DNA of 64,000 bases from Paraphoma chrysanthemicola (lineage: Eukaryota; Ascomycota; Dothideomycetes; Pleosporales; Phaeosphaeriaceae): NCBI GenBank assembly GCA_020744225.1, contig JAGMWG010000002.1, positions 682,001-746,000 of the forward strand, written 5' to 3'. This document shows positions 33,710 through 43,619 of the stretch, piece after piece. The notes under the pieces were generated by a model. The model saw nothing but the letters and a program-made list of their open reading frames with translations. It did not search any database and was not told where the DNA came from. Every line of letters begins with the position of its first letter. Position 1 is the first letter of the stretch. A program made the position numbers and the translations under genes.

Positions 33710-34340
33710 TCTCTGGTCAGATGCGGCCAAAAAGCCGCAAGGACATTTGCGCATCATGATCATGCGATATATTCGAAAGGAATATTTGAAGGACATGCAG
33801 GGTTTGAAAGTTGACGAGTGCGCATTGTTACTCCTGCCGTTCGATGACCTGTCGTCGTGCGATGGAGCAGGCTTTTGGATAAGGATCTTAGGAGATTATC
33901 TTCGAACTCCACGTTTATCGAAGAATCGTTTCTTCGCTTCATTGGAGCACCACTTTATACCCACTAGCTTCGTCGACAGTAATTAATAAAAGACTTGATC
34001 CCATTCTTCGTGCTGATAATTTCCTTGACATATGCGCTGCTAATGAATGTCCAGATGTGCTCGTCAGCAAAGCCGAAATTGTTATGGCGTGATTCGAGTT
34101 GATAGGCGTTAATATCTCGCAGCGAAATGCGACCACAAGATAGATCGAAGGCGGAAGGGGTTCAATGACCTGCCTGGGCTAGTACAAAAATGGACGCGCT
34201 AAGCGAGTCGCTGCCTACGCCATCTTGGTTGCAATATATGACAACATTGCGATATCTGTCTGCCACCAACCTCCACACGCCAGTCTGACCCTAATTGTCC
34301 GGGTGGACTCAGAAGACTCTTCAACATTTCGAAAGTCATT
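33710..34340. other. Intergenic region, nothing recognised
   Basis: A 113-codon frame at 33645-33986 overlaps the end of the preceding gene and looks like a shadow. No motif or RNA gene was seen. Confidence 0.5.
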
Positions 34341-35093
34341 ATGTCAATATCCCAGCCTGAATCACAAGCACACTTTCGATTTCTGGATCTTCCGAAGGAA
34401 ATACGACTGATGGTATATGACCGTTTGCCGATGCGGAAGAAGTATCACGCCTTCAGACCTTCAGTCCCGACACCAGATCCATGTCACGAACAGCCGTTTG
34501 CGTTCATGTCGACTGCGTTGACCGGGCTTGCGATTCTTGCGACGTGTCATCAAATCCACGAAGAAGCTTCAGCGATATTACGAATACGCATAGCCCATCG
34601 AGATCAACAGCCATTGCGCCTTATCACTAGCTCAAAGTTCCTCCAAGATTACTCCCTTTTAGGCATCCTCCGGCCAATAGCTGCTGGTGAGAGCCTTATA
34701 CGCGAAGATTTAATTTCGGATTGCCTGTACGCGCACATTGATCGTCAACTTCGCCACCAGGGCCAATTGGATCTTATCATCGCTATTCGAGACATTGCTC
34801 TTCACCCTCCTACAGCCGAGTCAATCATATCGCTCGACTTTAGCGTCAAAATGTTCTGTCTGGGATTCTATGGGCTCAGTGGTTACATGCGCGATGCAAC
34901 TACTGCCCGCCTCAAAATTTGCATCAGAACGGTTTTGCCGGTGCCTGATGAAGGCAAGGTCGTTGAACCATTTGCATGCCCGGATCCTTTCGTGGGTGGA
35001 CTTGATACACTGGAGCATGTTGTGAGGGTAGCCAAGAATATCACAGCAAATGAATGGGAGCAGGACTGGGCCGAGGGCGAGCGGTACTTCTAG
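34341..35093 (+). CDS. F-box/2EXR-like protein, single exon
   Basis: The 250-aa frame starts at ATG 34341. FRFLDLPKEIRLMVYDRLP (residues 12-30) is the family's opening motif, and ILATCHQIHEEASAILRIR (about 72-90) its second element. A complete small protein without introns, it contrasts with the spliced neighbours. There is no signal peptide or membrane helix. Function is unknown; a role as a substrate adaptor is only a possibility from the F-box resemblance. It closes the local array. Confidence 0.75.
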   Translation: MSISQPESQAHFRFLDLPKEIRLMVYDRLPMRKKYHAFRPSVPTPDPCHEQPFAFMSTALTGLAILATCHQIHEEASAILRIRIAHRDQQPLRLITSSKFLQDYSLLGILRPIAAGESLIREDLISDCLYAHIDRQLRHQGQLDLIIAIRDIALHPPTAESIISLDFSVKMFCLGFYGLSGYMRDATTARLKICIRTVLPVPDEGKVVEPFACPDPFVGGLDTLEHVVRVAKNITANEWEQDWAEGERYF

Positions 35094-35869
35094 GCTAATT
35101 TAACCTTTCAGTCAACTCTTGCTCCGCGGCAAGCCGGCAATCTAAATATGTTGTGTGCGTCCTGTGAGTGTGCACTACAATCCTGGATATATAACACGAC
35201 TACATAATGGAAGATGTCGTTGACTTGCAAGAGCACGGGTCTCATCGTCGTGCTTCTCTTATAAACTCATTGGCAATACCGTGGCCAGACTGGATTTCAT
35301 CACGTACTTGAAGCAGCAAACAAACATATAGCCGGATGCCACGGGGATAGCTCAGGTCATATTTTGATGGCTCAAAAAGCAGTACAAAGACGATTGATAG
35401 TAGGACGCCCGATGCACAAGCCTTGCAGTACTCCGAGCATAGAATCTCCCCACCTTCAAAAGTGGGGAGCATCAGACACGATTACAGCAAATGTTCGACG
35501 TTCCAAAGTACCACCGCAGAGGACAACTCGCAGGTCTCTCTCAGGGTGGACGCTGGGCCCCACCAACTCGTCAGTAGCCGAGGCCGAGACCAAGCTTCGT
35601 CAAGCTTTTGCTTGCGCGGCTTATCGGCAATAAGCCTGCCTAGCGCTGCTGATCGTCCTATCAATCGTGCTTCGCGCACTCCCGAAGCCTCAAATTATTC
35701 CTGATCAGGCAGTTGTTCGCCTTCAAAGTGGGGACTTCGTCTGTCTTATCATGAACTGGCCGAATCGCCGCCATGGATTCGGCACGTAAAAGGCCTCTGC
35801 ACACCACTCTGCATCGCTCACGCGCGACACGATCCTCAGATCCATTATTCCCCTGCAGACAATCCCAGT
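35094..35869. other. Intergenic region / permease promoter
   Basis: Contains the 3' flank of the last F-box-like gene and the upstream region of the NCS1 permease. Short opposing frames only. Confidence 0.55.
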
Positions 35870-37435
35870 ATGTCTTCTGACGAAGAGCGAGGCCAAGCCG
35901 TGAAGCCTACATACTCGGGTGAAAAGGTCTATGACGGGAGTGCGGGGTCCGTCGAGCCCTACGACATCACCTACGCCGCCCGCCAGGACACGGGCATTCT
36001 TGCCAAGCTTCGACACCTCGAAGCCCGACTCGATGCAAAGATCGGACTTGAATCCGAGGCCATTACGCGCAAGTTGCCCGAGGACAAGCGCCCTGTGCCA
36101 TGGCACGAACAGTTCTCCATGTTTGCCCTCTGGGCCTCAGGAACGATGAACACTTCTTGTTTCGCGACCGGCTTTCTTGGATGGGAGTTTGGCCTTTCAC
36201 TCAAGCAATCCATACTCATTGTCATCTTCGCATCACTCCTTGGTGCTGCGCCAACCGGGTTCGCAGCAACATTTGGTGCACCCACCGGCCTGCGACAAAT
36301 TTCCGTGTCCCGCTACGCCTTCGGATGGTGGCCTAACAAAGTCGTCGCGGCGCTCAACACCATCGTCCAAATTGGCTGGGCGGCAGTCGCATGTATTACC
36401 GGCGGCCTAGCTCTCACGGCCGTAGCTGACGGCCATCTCTCACTGATCGTCGGCATCGTCATCCTGGCTATCGTAGCAACGCTCATCTCGTTCATCGGGC
36501 TCAAAGCCATTCTCATCTACGAGCGCTACGCCTGGATCGTCTTCTTCATCATCTTCATGGTGTTCTTCGGCGAGACCGGGAAATACGCGGACAACAAGAC
36601 TAGAACCGAGCTCAAGGGCGCCGACCTGAGCGGCACGGTACTCAGTCTTATTGCCATAGTGTACGGCAGCTCGACCTCGTGGCAGACCATGGCTTCCGAC
36701 TATTACGTGCACTACCCTGTCAACGTCAACAGATGGCGCGTCTTCCTCATGACAACGTTCGGAATCGCAATCCCAACATCCATTGGCATGCTCGCAGGCT
36801 GCGTCGTCAGTTCCGGCATGAACAATCGTCCAGACTGGAAGAACACATACGAGACCCAGGGTCTAGGCTTCTTGATCCAAGAAATGCTTTACCCGCGCGG
36901 CTTCGCCAAGCTCGTACTCACCTTACTCGTCCTATCTGGTATCAACGTCAACGTCATCTCGATCTACAGCGCGGCAATCTCATGTCAGCAGTTTGCGCGT
37001 CCGTTCGCAAAAGTTCCGCGCTTCATATGGATCTTGATCTGTTTCGCTGTCATTTTGGCGCTTGCCGTCGGCGGCAGACAGAATCTGAGCTCGTATCTTG
37101 AGAACTTCTTGTCGTTGCTGGGATACTGGTGCACGCAGTATTTCGTCATTTTGTTCAGCGAACACGTCATTTTCCGCAAGATGGATTTCGCCAATTACGA
37201 CTTGGATGCATGGAACGACCCGAGTCGTCTCCCCGTCGGTATTGCTGCGGGCTCTGCATTTGGGCTGGGCATAATTGCCTGGATTATGGGTATGGTAGAA
37301 ACGTGGTATGTTGGGCCGCTGGGGAAATTGATCGGGTCGTCTGGGGGCGACATTGCGAACGAGTTTACATTTGTTGTCACGGCAGTTGTTTTCATTCCGG
37401 CGAGGTATCTTGAATTGAAGATAATTGGGAGATAG
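35870..37435 (+). CDS. Purine-cytosine permease (NCS1 family, FCY2/FcyB-like)
   Basis: A single exon of 521 aa. The soluble N-terminus ends in LPEDKRPVPWHEQFSMFALWASGTMNTSCFATGFLGWEFGLS, which opens the NCS1 helices. Further hallmarks are GAPTGLRQISVSRYAFGWWP and the polar loop SSTSWQTMASDYYVHYPVNVNRW. About 12 hydrophobic helices follow and the length fits the 500-530 aa usual for this group. These plasma-membrane proteins import cytosine, adenine, guanine and hypoxanthine with protons. The acidic residue-rich head matches the FCY2 rather than the uracil/allantoin (FUR) branch. It could serve purine salvage together with the hydroxyisourate hydrolase found 14 kb away, although the two are not adjacent. 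Substrate choice within the family is inferred. Confidence 0.9.
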   Translation: MSSDEERGQAVKPTYSGEKVYDGSAGSVEPYDITYAARQDTGILAKLRHLEARLDAKIGLESEAITRKLPEDKRPVPWHEQFSMFALWASGTMNTSCFATGFLGWEFGLSLKQSILIVIFASLLGAAPTGFAATFGAPTGLRQISVSRYAFGWWPNKVVAALNTIVQIGWAAVACITGGLALTAVADGHLSLIVGIVILAIVATLISFIGLKAILIYERYAWIVFFIIFMVFFGETGKYADNKTRTELKGADLSGTVLSLIAIVYGSSTSWQTMASDYYVHYPVNVNRWRVFLMTTFGIAIPTSIGMLAGCVVSSGMNNRPDWKNTYETQGLGFLIQEMLYPRGFAKLVLTLLVLSGINVNVISIYSAAISCQQFARPFAKVPRFIWILICFAVILALAVGGRQNLSSYLENFLSLLGYWCTQYFVILFSEHVIFRKMDFANYDLDAWNDPSRLPVGIAAGSAFGLGIIAWIMGMVETWYVGPLGKLIGSSGGDIANEFTFVVTAVVFIPARYLELKIIGR

Positions 37436-38327
37436 ACAGCACTAGTGGCGGGGAATGGGTCGCTGGGACGACATGACTTGATAGTTCTCGTTGATTTCAC
37501 CGTCTTGATTCGATCTCTGCTTTCATGCTGAAGCTTCTGTTACACGGTACTCTTTCTAGTAGTGCCCCTCTTGGAGATTTTATGGCGCATGTACATCGAT
37601 CGCAGTACAATTTTCAGCTCTCAGTGAGAATGCTAGATCACATGTGGAGCTGACTGTCGAACTCAGACTACCGTCTTATGTGGCCGATGGTACTTGAGCA
37701 GCGTCGCTATCTCGCTACGCAATTACCCGGGACCATACGAGCCTGATTGGTCGGGCACTGCGGCGGTACGGATCGCATCCATAGCCTGGCATGTGAACGC
37801 TTGGCCCCGTCAGGCTCTCCCGCAATGTGATCAGGAACGCCACGAAATGACATCAAGCACAGCTGTAACCTTGCCCTGTTGACAGGCCTAATTTCATGAC
37901 GAGATAGTTCCGGATGCCAGTACAGCCAAATTTGGCGCTTTGACGTTGAAGAGGGAGCTCGCAAATGGGGCAAGAAACGCTCGCAACGAGTGCGAGTGCG
38001 ATAGTGCGAATCCGCGGCGAGTCGTCGGGCCGTCTATACAATTTGAACAAGCTGTGCGGGGAAGATGTAAGCTAGAGACGATAGGCAGGACATACAATGC
38101 TCGTAGTTCTGGTGCAATGTCGAGTAAGTGTCACAGAGTTTGAGTCAAGATGTGATACAACAGCCAATTCGACACACTGCCCTGCTCAGAGACCGACTAG
38201 ATTCACTCCAAGTACGGAATTGATTCTGACGGGATTTTGCACTCCCAGTTTTATCTATATCTATCATAGTCTATCGGGTATCGTCTTTTCCCAAAGCGCA
38301 ACTCGATCGCATCGTTCATCACAGCAT
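37436..38327. other. Convergent 3' flanks of permease and desaturase genes
   Basis: These 0.9 kb hold no motif-bearing frame and probably contain both 3' untranslated regions. Confidence 0.6.
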
Positions 38328-39696
38328 TTACTGCGCCTTCTTGCTCTTTCCCCACACGAGGCCGCCCTTTGTCGCGCCGGTTCCCTCCTCAACGAACTTG
38401 CACTCGGTGAATGCGGTCCACAAGTCAGCGAAGAAGTTGGTGCGCTGCTCGATGTACTTGTCGCCGAGCATGGGAGCAACGGCCCATGTGGCTTCCTCAC
38501 AGTGGTAAAAGGGGATGCGACTGGATCTTGGTTAGTCACTTGTTCTTCCGCATCTATACGCATCTATGGTAGGAACACTACGCCCGCGGAAGATATAGGG
38601 AGGTGGTGGCTTACGGGAAAATGTGATGCACGACATGGTACTCGATGATACCATGGAAAATGTGGCGACCAATAAATCCGAATTCGCGATCGACAGTCGA
38701 CAGCGCGCCCTTGGCGTAAGTCCAGTTCTCCGCTTCGTAATGTTGAGCATCAGGGTGCGTGTGGTGCAGATACGTGATAGCGACTACTTTCGGTTAGCGT
38801 TGCATTCCAAGCTTATCATCGTTGAGGATCCACAACTCACCAATCCAGTGGTTCATCCACAAATACGGCAGCCCGTAGAGCAAAAATGTGGTTCCAATGC
38901 CCAGAGACTTGGAGGCGAAGTACAGAGACGTCATAACCGCGATAAGACCAATGTTCGAGAGCAAGACGAATGGCTGCTCGGCGTCCGTGAATGTGTGGGC
39001 CGTGGGGTCCAAATGGCTTTGCTTCCATTTGTGGCTCTCCTTGCGATTGGATTTGATCAGGCTGTTGACACCGGCACCAGCATTCAAGAGGACGTACGCA
39101 GGCCAGCCGAAGACCTGGTGGAAAATAAGCGCGCCAAGGCTGACGATCGGCGTATCCGCGGCGGTGTGATCCATCAGTCTCTGACCGAGACCGGGCTTCT
39201 TCTCGAGCTTGGCTTCAAGCTCCTCTTTCCGGCAGGGAACGAACACTGTGTCCTTTTCCATGTGATTTGCGTAGCGATGGTGGCGCGAATGGCTGAATTT
39301 CCAGCTGAAGAATGGGACCATCAACATGGAATGCAGGAACCAGCCCACAGTCGCGTTGACGTTGAGGTACGGAGAGAAAGAGTCGTGGCCGCACTCGTGA
39401 GCCAGAATCCAGAGACCGGTGAAGAAGCAGCCCTGGACGAAGCTGTAGAGCGCCCAAAGAGGGACGGTCACGATCCACGGCGCGTCGAGCTTCGAGAGCA
39501 GGACGCCGGAGTAGAACAACACGCTCACGGCAATCAGATCGCGGACCACGTAGGACATGGAGCGAACGAGCGAGCGCTCGAAGCATTTTGCCGGAATGGC
39601 GTCCCGCATCGTCTTGACATCAGGCACGGAGGACATTTTAGGTGCCTCCACGACCTGCGTCGCCTGCGTCGTAGTGGTGGTAGTGATGGCGCCCAT
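38328..39696 (-). CDS. Delta-12 (oleate) fatty acid desaturase
   Basis: Three exons (38841-39696, 38615-38783, 38328-38520) give 1218 nt and 405 aa. The frame stays open to an upstream ATG at 39831, but MGAITTTTTTQATQVV at 39696 fits the usual family start. The three histidine boxes that bind the di-iron centre are present: HECGH (100-104), HSRHH (136-140) and HVVHH (about 335-339), the last two residues before the final intron. HIFPRIPFYHCEEAT is formed across the junction, as in fungal delta-12 enzymes. It is an ER membrane enzyme that inserts the second double bond of linoleate, with cytochrome b5 as electron donor. The C-terminus KSKKAQ is basic. Delta-12 versus delta-15 specificity is inferred from overall similarity. 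Confidence 0.92.
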
Positions 39697-41630
39697 TCTG
39701 AAGGATCGAACGGACTGAAGAGGAGGAGGCGAAGGGAGGGCGTGTCGAACTTTGCAGCCGCAGCTTTGACTTTTGTATCTCAACGAATTTGCCCGTGCCG
39801 AGGCGGTGAAACTGTTGGATGCCGCAAACACAGTCTAGCCTCGAATCACCCAAGATACGTTTCAACAACAATTATGCAGGAGGCGGTAGCCCGACACCGC
39901 CTTTCTCAGGCTGCAAAGAGTGGGTCTGTGGACAGAAATTTCGCTTCTAGTGCACAGTCCACCTTAGTGGTCCAAGGGTTTAAAGATTGCGGCTTGCATT
40001 TCTTGGGACCGGAGGTAAAAGCCAGCCAGTACCGGTAGTTCTCCGGTGACCTGGAGTGGAAAGGATAACGACAGCGATTGCGATAACAACGATTCTCCAG
40101 CAACATCATCTCGAGTTTCTTGAAGAAAAATATTCGGGCTGGGACGACAGCAGGGTCTAGGTCAAGCGACGAGTTAGCCCAGATGCGGCGTGAATAACGA
40201 AGCCCACAAGGGACCCTGAAGATCGTGGGGTCCTCCACCAGCCAGTGCGCAGCGTGCTAACATCGTTTGCTAACGGTCAGGGTCCGCTCAAACAAAGTGC
40301 GGCTGTCGCTTAACGTATGCCACGCCGAGCTAACGGTTGATAGCCAGGGGCGCTCGCCCAAGTAAGTTAGCCGAGCACTAGAGCATACGCTTAGCGTCTT
40401 GGGGAGGGATTTGTTGTCTGGAGCCGTTCTGGAGCCCCGAGGACCCTTTGCCGTCGATCTGATAAGCCCGGCGGTGTAACGGAAGTTTGTGCTGTCGTGC
40501 GCGTTGCTTTCCTCAATTTTCCGAGCGTCGGTCGGGAATCCCACAATGAATGATGCGAGAGGCATCGAGTGCTCCCTCGACGGTGGCTACGAAAGCCTGG
40601 AAAGAGATCAATCAGGGTCCACGGCAGCAATACGAAGGGTTGAAAGGATACTGACGCCAGATGCTGAAAGATATGCAAAAATCGCCGAAATGCTTGGCTT
40701 CTCTTTTGCGCCAAATACTGGGGTGACTATCGAGGACTGACACGCACCTAGCTACACTAATCGACACTCTCGTCTCTCTGTCTATGCTTTAAATGTCGAA
40801 GGCTGCTCATTCTTGGTCAAAAGCAAAGATGTCCCAGCTTTCGCAATCATGGAGGCATCATCATGCCAGGGAAGGTCCTTGACTATTCCCTCACGTAAGT
40901 ACCCGTACAGAACCTATATTTGACAGCTCTTGAGCACCTGCTGGTCTCGGTTAGTTGACTCGGCCCATGTTTGCTGAGCCTGGCGGTTTTGCGGAAAGGG
41001 CGCGTACCCCTCTAGGTACATTCCTTGTGTAGGCAGGGCAATGGAAGCCCTGAGTTCCTCTGTTTCTTGATGCAGTGGTATTCTCGCGTTGAACAGTGGA
41101 TACGAGAGGATGTCTGGTTGCTGCCGCCGACAGGCAATGACCCTGAGACTTTCAGAGCGACGGTTCCTCTTGGCCTGGCGCTCCAATGCAATTTCTGGCT
41201 GTCCATGCTATAGCTTCCGACAATGGCCGCTGGGCACGCCGAAGAGTGCAAGGCGAAAGACCTGCTGACGTAATCTGTGACGTTGTTTCGCAGGTCGGCT
41301 ACCCAACCCATCGCACAAGAGACGCCATTACCACGAAATGGAGCGGGCATAACTGGACTCCGACCGCCACGTAGGCAGTGTAGCGCTTAGCCAGCGGTAC
41401 TGCTCGCACTCGGGTCAAGTGTAGGTGATAAAGTTAATGTAGTTGAAGCAAGTGGAAAATTTGGAGGAGGTTGTGATCGGCAAGGAAGGTCGGGAAGCGC
41501 TCGAGAGGTACTGGATGTGCCGCGATGGGGAGCGCGCTGTCGTCCGCTGAAAAAAGGAGCGAAATGCAATTCCGGAGCGCTTCAAAGTTCGGCGCACCGA
41601 TATCTCAGCCCAGGGACCAGCAATTCCGGT
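39697..41630. other. Intergenic region with repeated GCTAAC motifs and one short ORF
   Basis: The desaturase promoter lies at the left. GCTAAC occurs at 40255, 40269, 40329 and (reverse strand) 40366, two of these as GCTAACGGT. A possible 64-aa ORF at 40546-40740 is listed separately. 41000-41630 shows nothing recognisable. Confidence 0.5.
40546..40740 (+). CDS. Possible 64-aa small protein
   Basis: ATG in a CACAATGA context opens a 64-codon frame. The translation (contains AAIRRVERILTPDAERYAKI and ends NTGVTIED) has protein-like composition with an amphipathic helix. No family, signal peptide or splice partner is recognised. It may be a real small protein, a first exon, or chance. Confidence 0.3.
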   Translation: MNDARGIECSLDGGYESLERDQSGSTAAIRRVERILTPDAERYAKIAEMLGFSFAPNTGVTIED

Positions 41631-43619
41631 TTATATGGGCTCGATTTCGCTATTGATGCTGATGGTTTCACGCTGCAGCTTCGTGCGCTTAATTCCGAAG
41701 GACACCACCAAGCCGAGTGCGCTCACCACGGTGTAAAAAACCCACGTTCCTCTCATTGCCCTTCCCAGACCGTCTGTCGCAGCGCGCTGCTGATAATTTG
41801 GCAGGGCGGCGAGAGTAAACCTTAGAGATGTAGCTTCACCTCGTGTAAGCTGAGCTACGAGGTTGCTCGGAATGCCACTTTTCAGAAAGGTGTCGCTTTG
41901 CCGGCCCATGAGGAGTTGAAAAACCACTTGTCCAACAACGACTCCAATGGCACCAGAGATCATGCGCACGAAGCCGAATGCGGACGTGCCGGTTGCGATG
42001 TCTGAGTCCCGAACGCGTGTTTGCAGTGCAATGAGAGGAGCGGAAAAATTCGGACCGAAACCAAGTCCTATCACGATGAGGATGGCGATGGTCTTGCCAG
42101 TCTCCAGCTCAGCGGTCAGCGAGACAAGCAGACCAACGCCGACGGTCATTAGGAGCAGGCCAGCTTGTAAGACCTCAAGAAAACGGCCAGTCTTCTCGAT
42201 AATGTAGCCTGATACGAAGGAAACCGTGGCCAAAGGAATCGCAATGGCCAGCATATGCACGCCCGTGATCGAAGCAGTCTGTTGGAGAACGATTTGGAGG
42301 TAGAGCGGCAGGAAATATGCGACCGAATTAAATGCGAGAGCATCGCACGCGCACACACTGAGTGCGCTCAGATTGCTGAAGTCTTTAAAGATGCGCAGAG
42401 GCAGGATGGGTTCGCGGCCTCGCTTCTCTTCCCACCATTGTGTGAACGGAAATGCTATGCTCAGGACGCAACCGAGAACGATGAAAGTAAGAACGGCAGG
42501 TGTAACGAATGAGGTAGTAGATCCAGACTGCAGCCCTACCAGGAGAAACACAGCGGCGGCAACGATAGTGCCAGTACCAATCCAGTCCATCGAAACGAGT
42601 CCAGTAAGCAAAGGAGTACGGGTACTTGGAAGCCTCAGCGTAAAGAATAAGGTCAGAATCGAAACGGAAATGATCGGTACTGTTACATGGTTAATTGTGT
42701 ACAGTGCAGAATCTCAAAAATGACAAATTTGAGACCTGATAACAACGTTTGACTTACGATTAAGGTAGAAGCACCACCTCCAGCTGATGTGCTCAGCAAA
42801 GATGCCGCCGAGTACAGGCCCAAGAGCCGAGGCTACAGCCCATACGGCACCTACAATCCCAAGAAAGTACGATCGATCACTGAGGCGTTGTCAGCAAAAT
42901 CAAGCACATCATCATGGCGGAATCGATCGCTCGTGTACAAAATGATGGTGAGGGTCGGATATTGGCATGACATCTTGACACGAACGTACCGGATATCGAA
43001 CAGGTCGCTGACGCAAACGTGCACCATCACGATAACTCCACCACCGCCCAAGCCCTGCAACACCCGCCCCGCTACGAGCATCTCTGCATTCTTAGAGAGA
43101 GCGCACATGAGGCTAGCAGCAAGGAAGATCGTGTTCGCTGAGAGGATAATTGGCTTTCGACCAAAGATGTCAGAGAGCTTTCCCCAAAATGGTACTGACG
43201 CGCCATTGGCGAGCAGGTATGCAGACCCGACCCAAGCATAGAGTGAGTCGGAGACCCGGAAAGATGTTGATACGTATGGAAGTGCCGTTGGAATCAGCAC
43301 GGTGTCGAGCGCCACGAGGAAGATGGACAGGCAAAGCGCGATGAACGCTAGAATAGTGGCGGTAGATGGCCGCGATCGGCTTTTGGAGCCTGGCTGATCT
43401 TTGTGTGCTGACAGGCTGGATGGCAACGAATCGTTGTCGTGGTCGAGCTCGTTACCCTTTTCGCTAATCATGTCATGCTGAATCGAGTTGGAGGCAATGC
43501 CAGTCAACGCCGACACTACAGTAGAAAAATATCCGGTAAGCTAACAAGCAAAGATGGGTTGTACTATATGCTTCAACCTGATAGTACTTACTGTTGGTTG
43601 TCACTTCAGGTTCTGCCAT
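41631..43619 (-). CDS. MFS multidrug exporter, DHA2 (14-TM) family
   Basis: Four exons (43592-43619, 42990-43515, 42758-42879, 41631-42679) give 1725 nt and 574 aa. The 28-nt first exon ending at a GTAAGT donor supplies the ATG; without it the second exon has only a GTG and a later internal ATG. The hydrophilic head is followed by 14 predicted helices. DHA2 marks are IFLVALDTVLIPTALPYVS (motif D1), WGKLSDIFGRKP (motif A) and LQGLGGGGV (motif B). Exon 3 restores GPVLGGIFAEHISWRWCFYLN (motif C). Such proteins expel toxins, drugs or secondary metabolites at the plasma membrane. No biosynthetic cluster is adjacent. Substrate is unknown. Confidence 0.9.

Noticed and set aside
38623..40038. 471-codon plus-strand frame opposite the desaturase
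   Set aside because: Antisense to the histidine-box desaturase; the translation is charged, repetitive and motif-free, as expected from antisense of a GC-biased gene.
40870..40920. ATG followed by GTAAGT donor-like site at 40902
   Set aside because: The nearest acceptor would give a 17-nt intron and no downstream coding frame was found.
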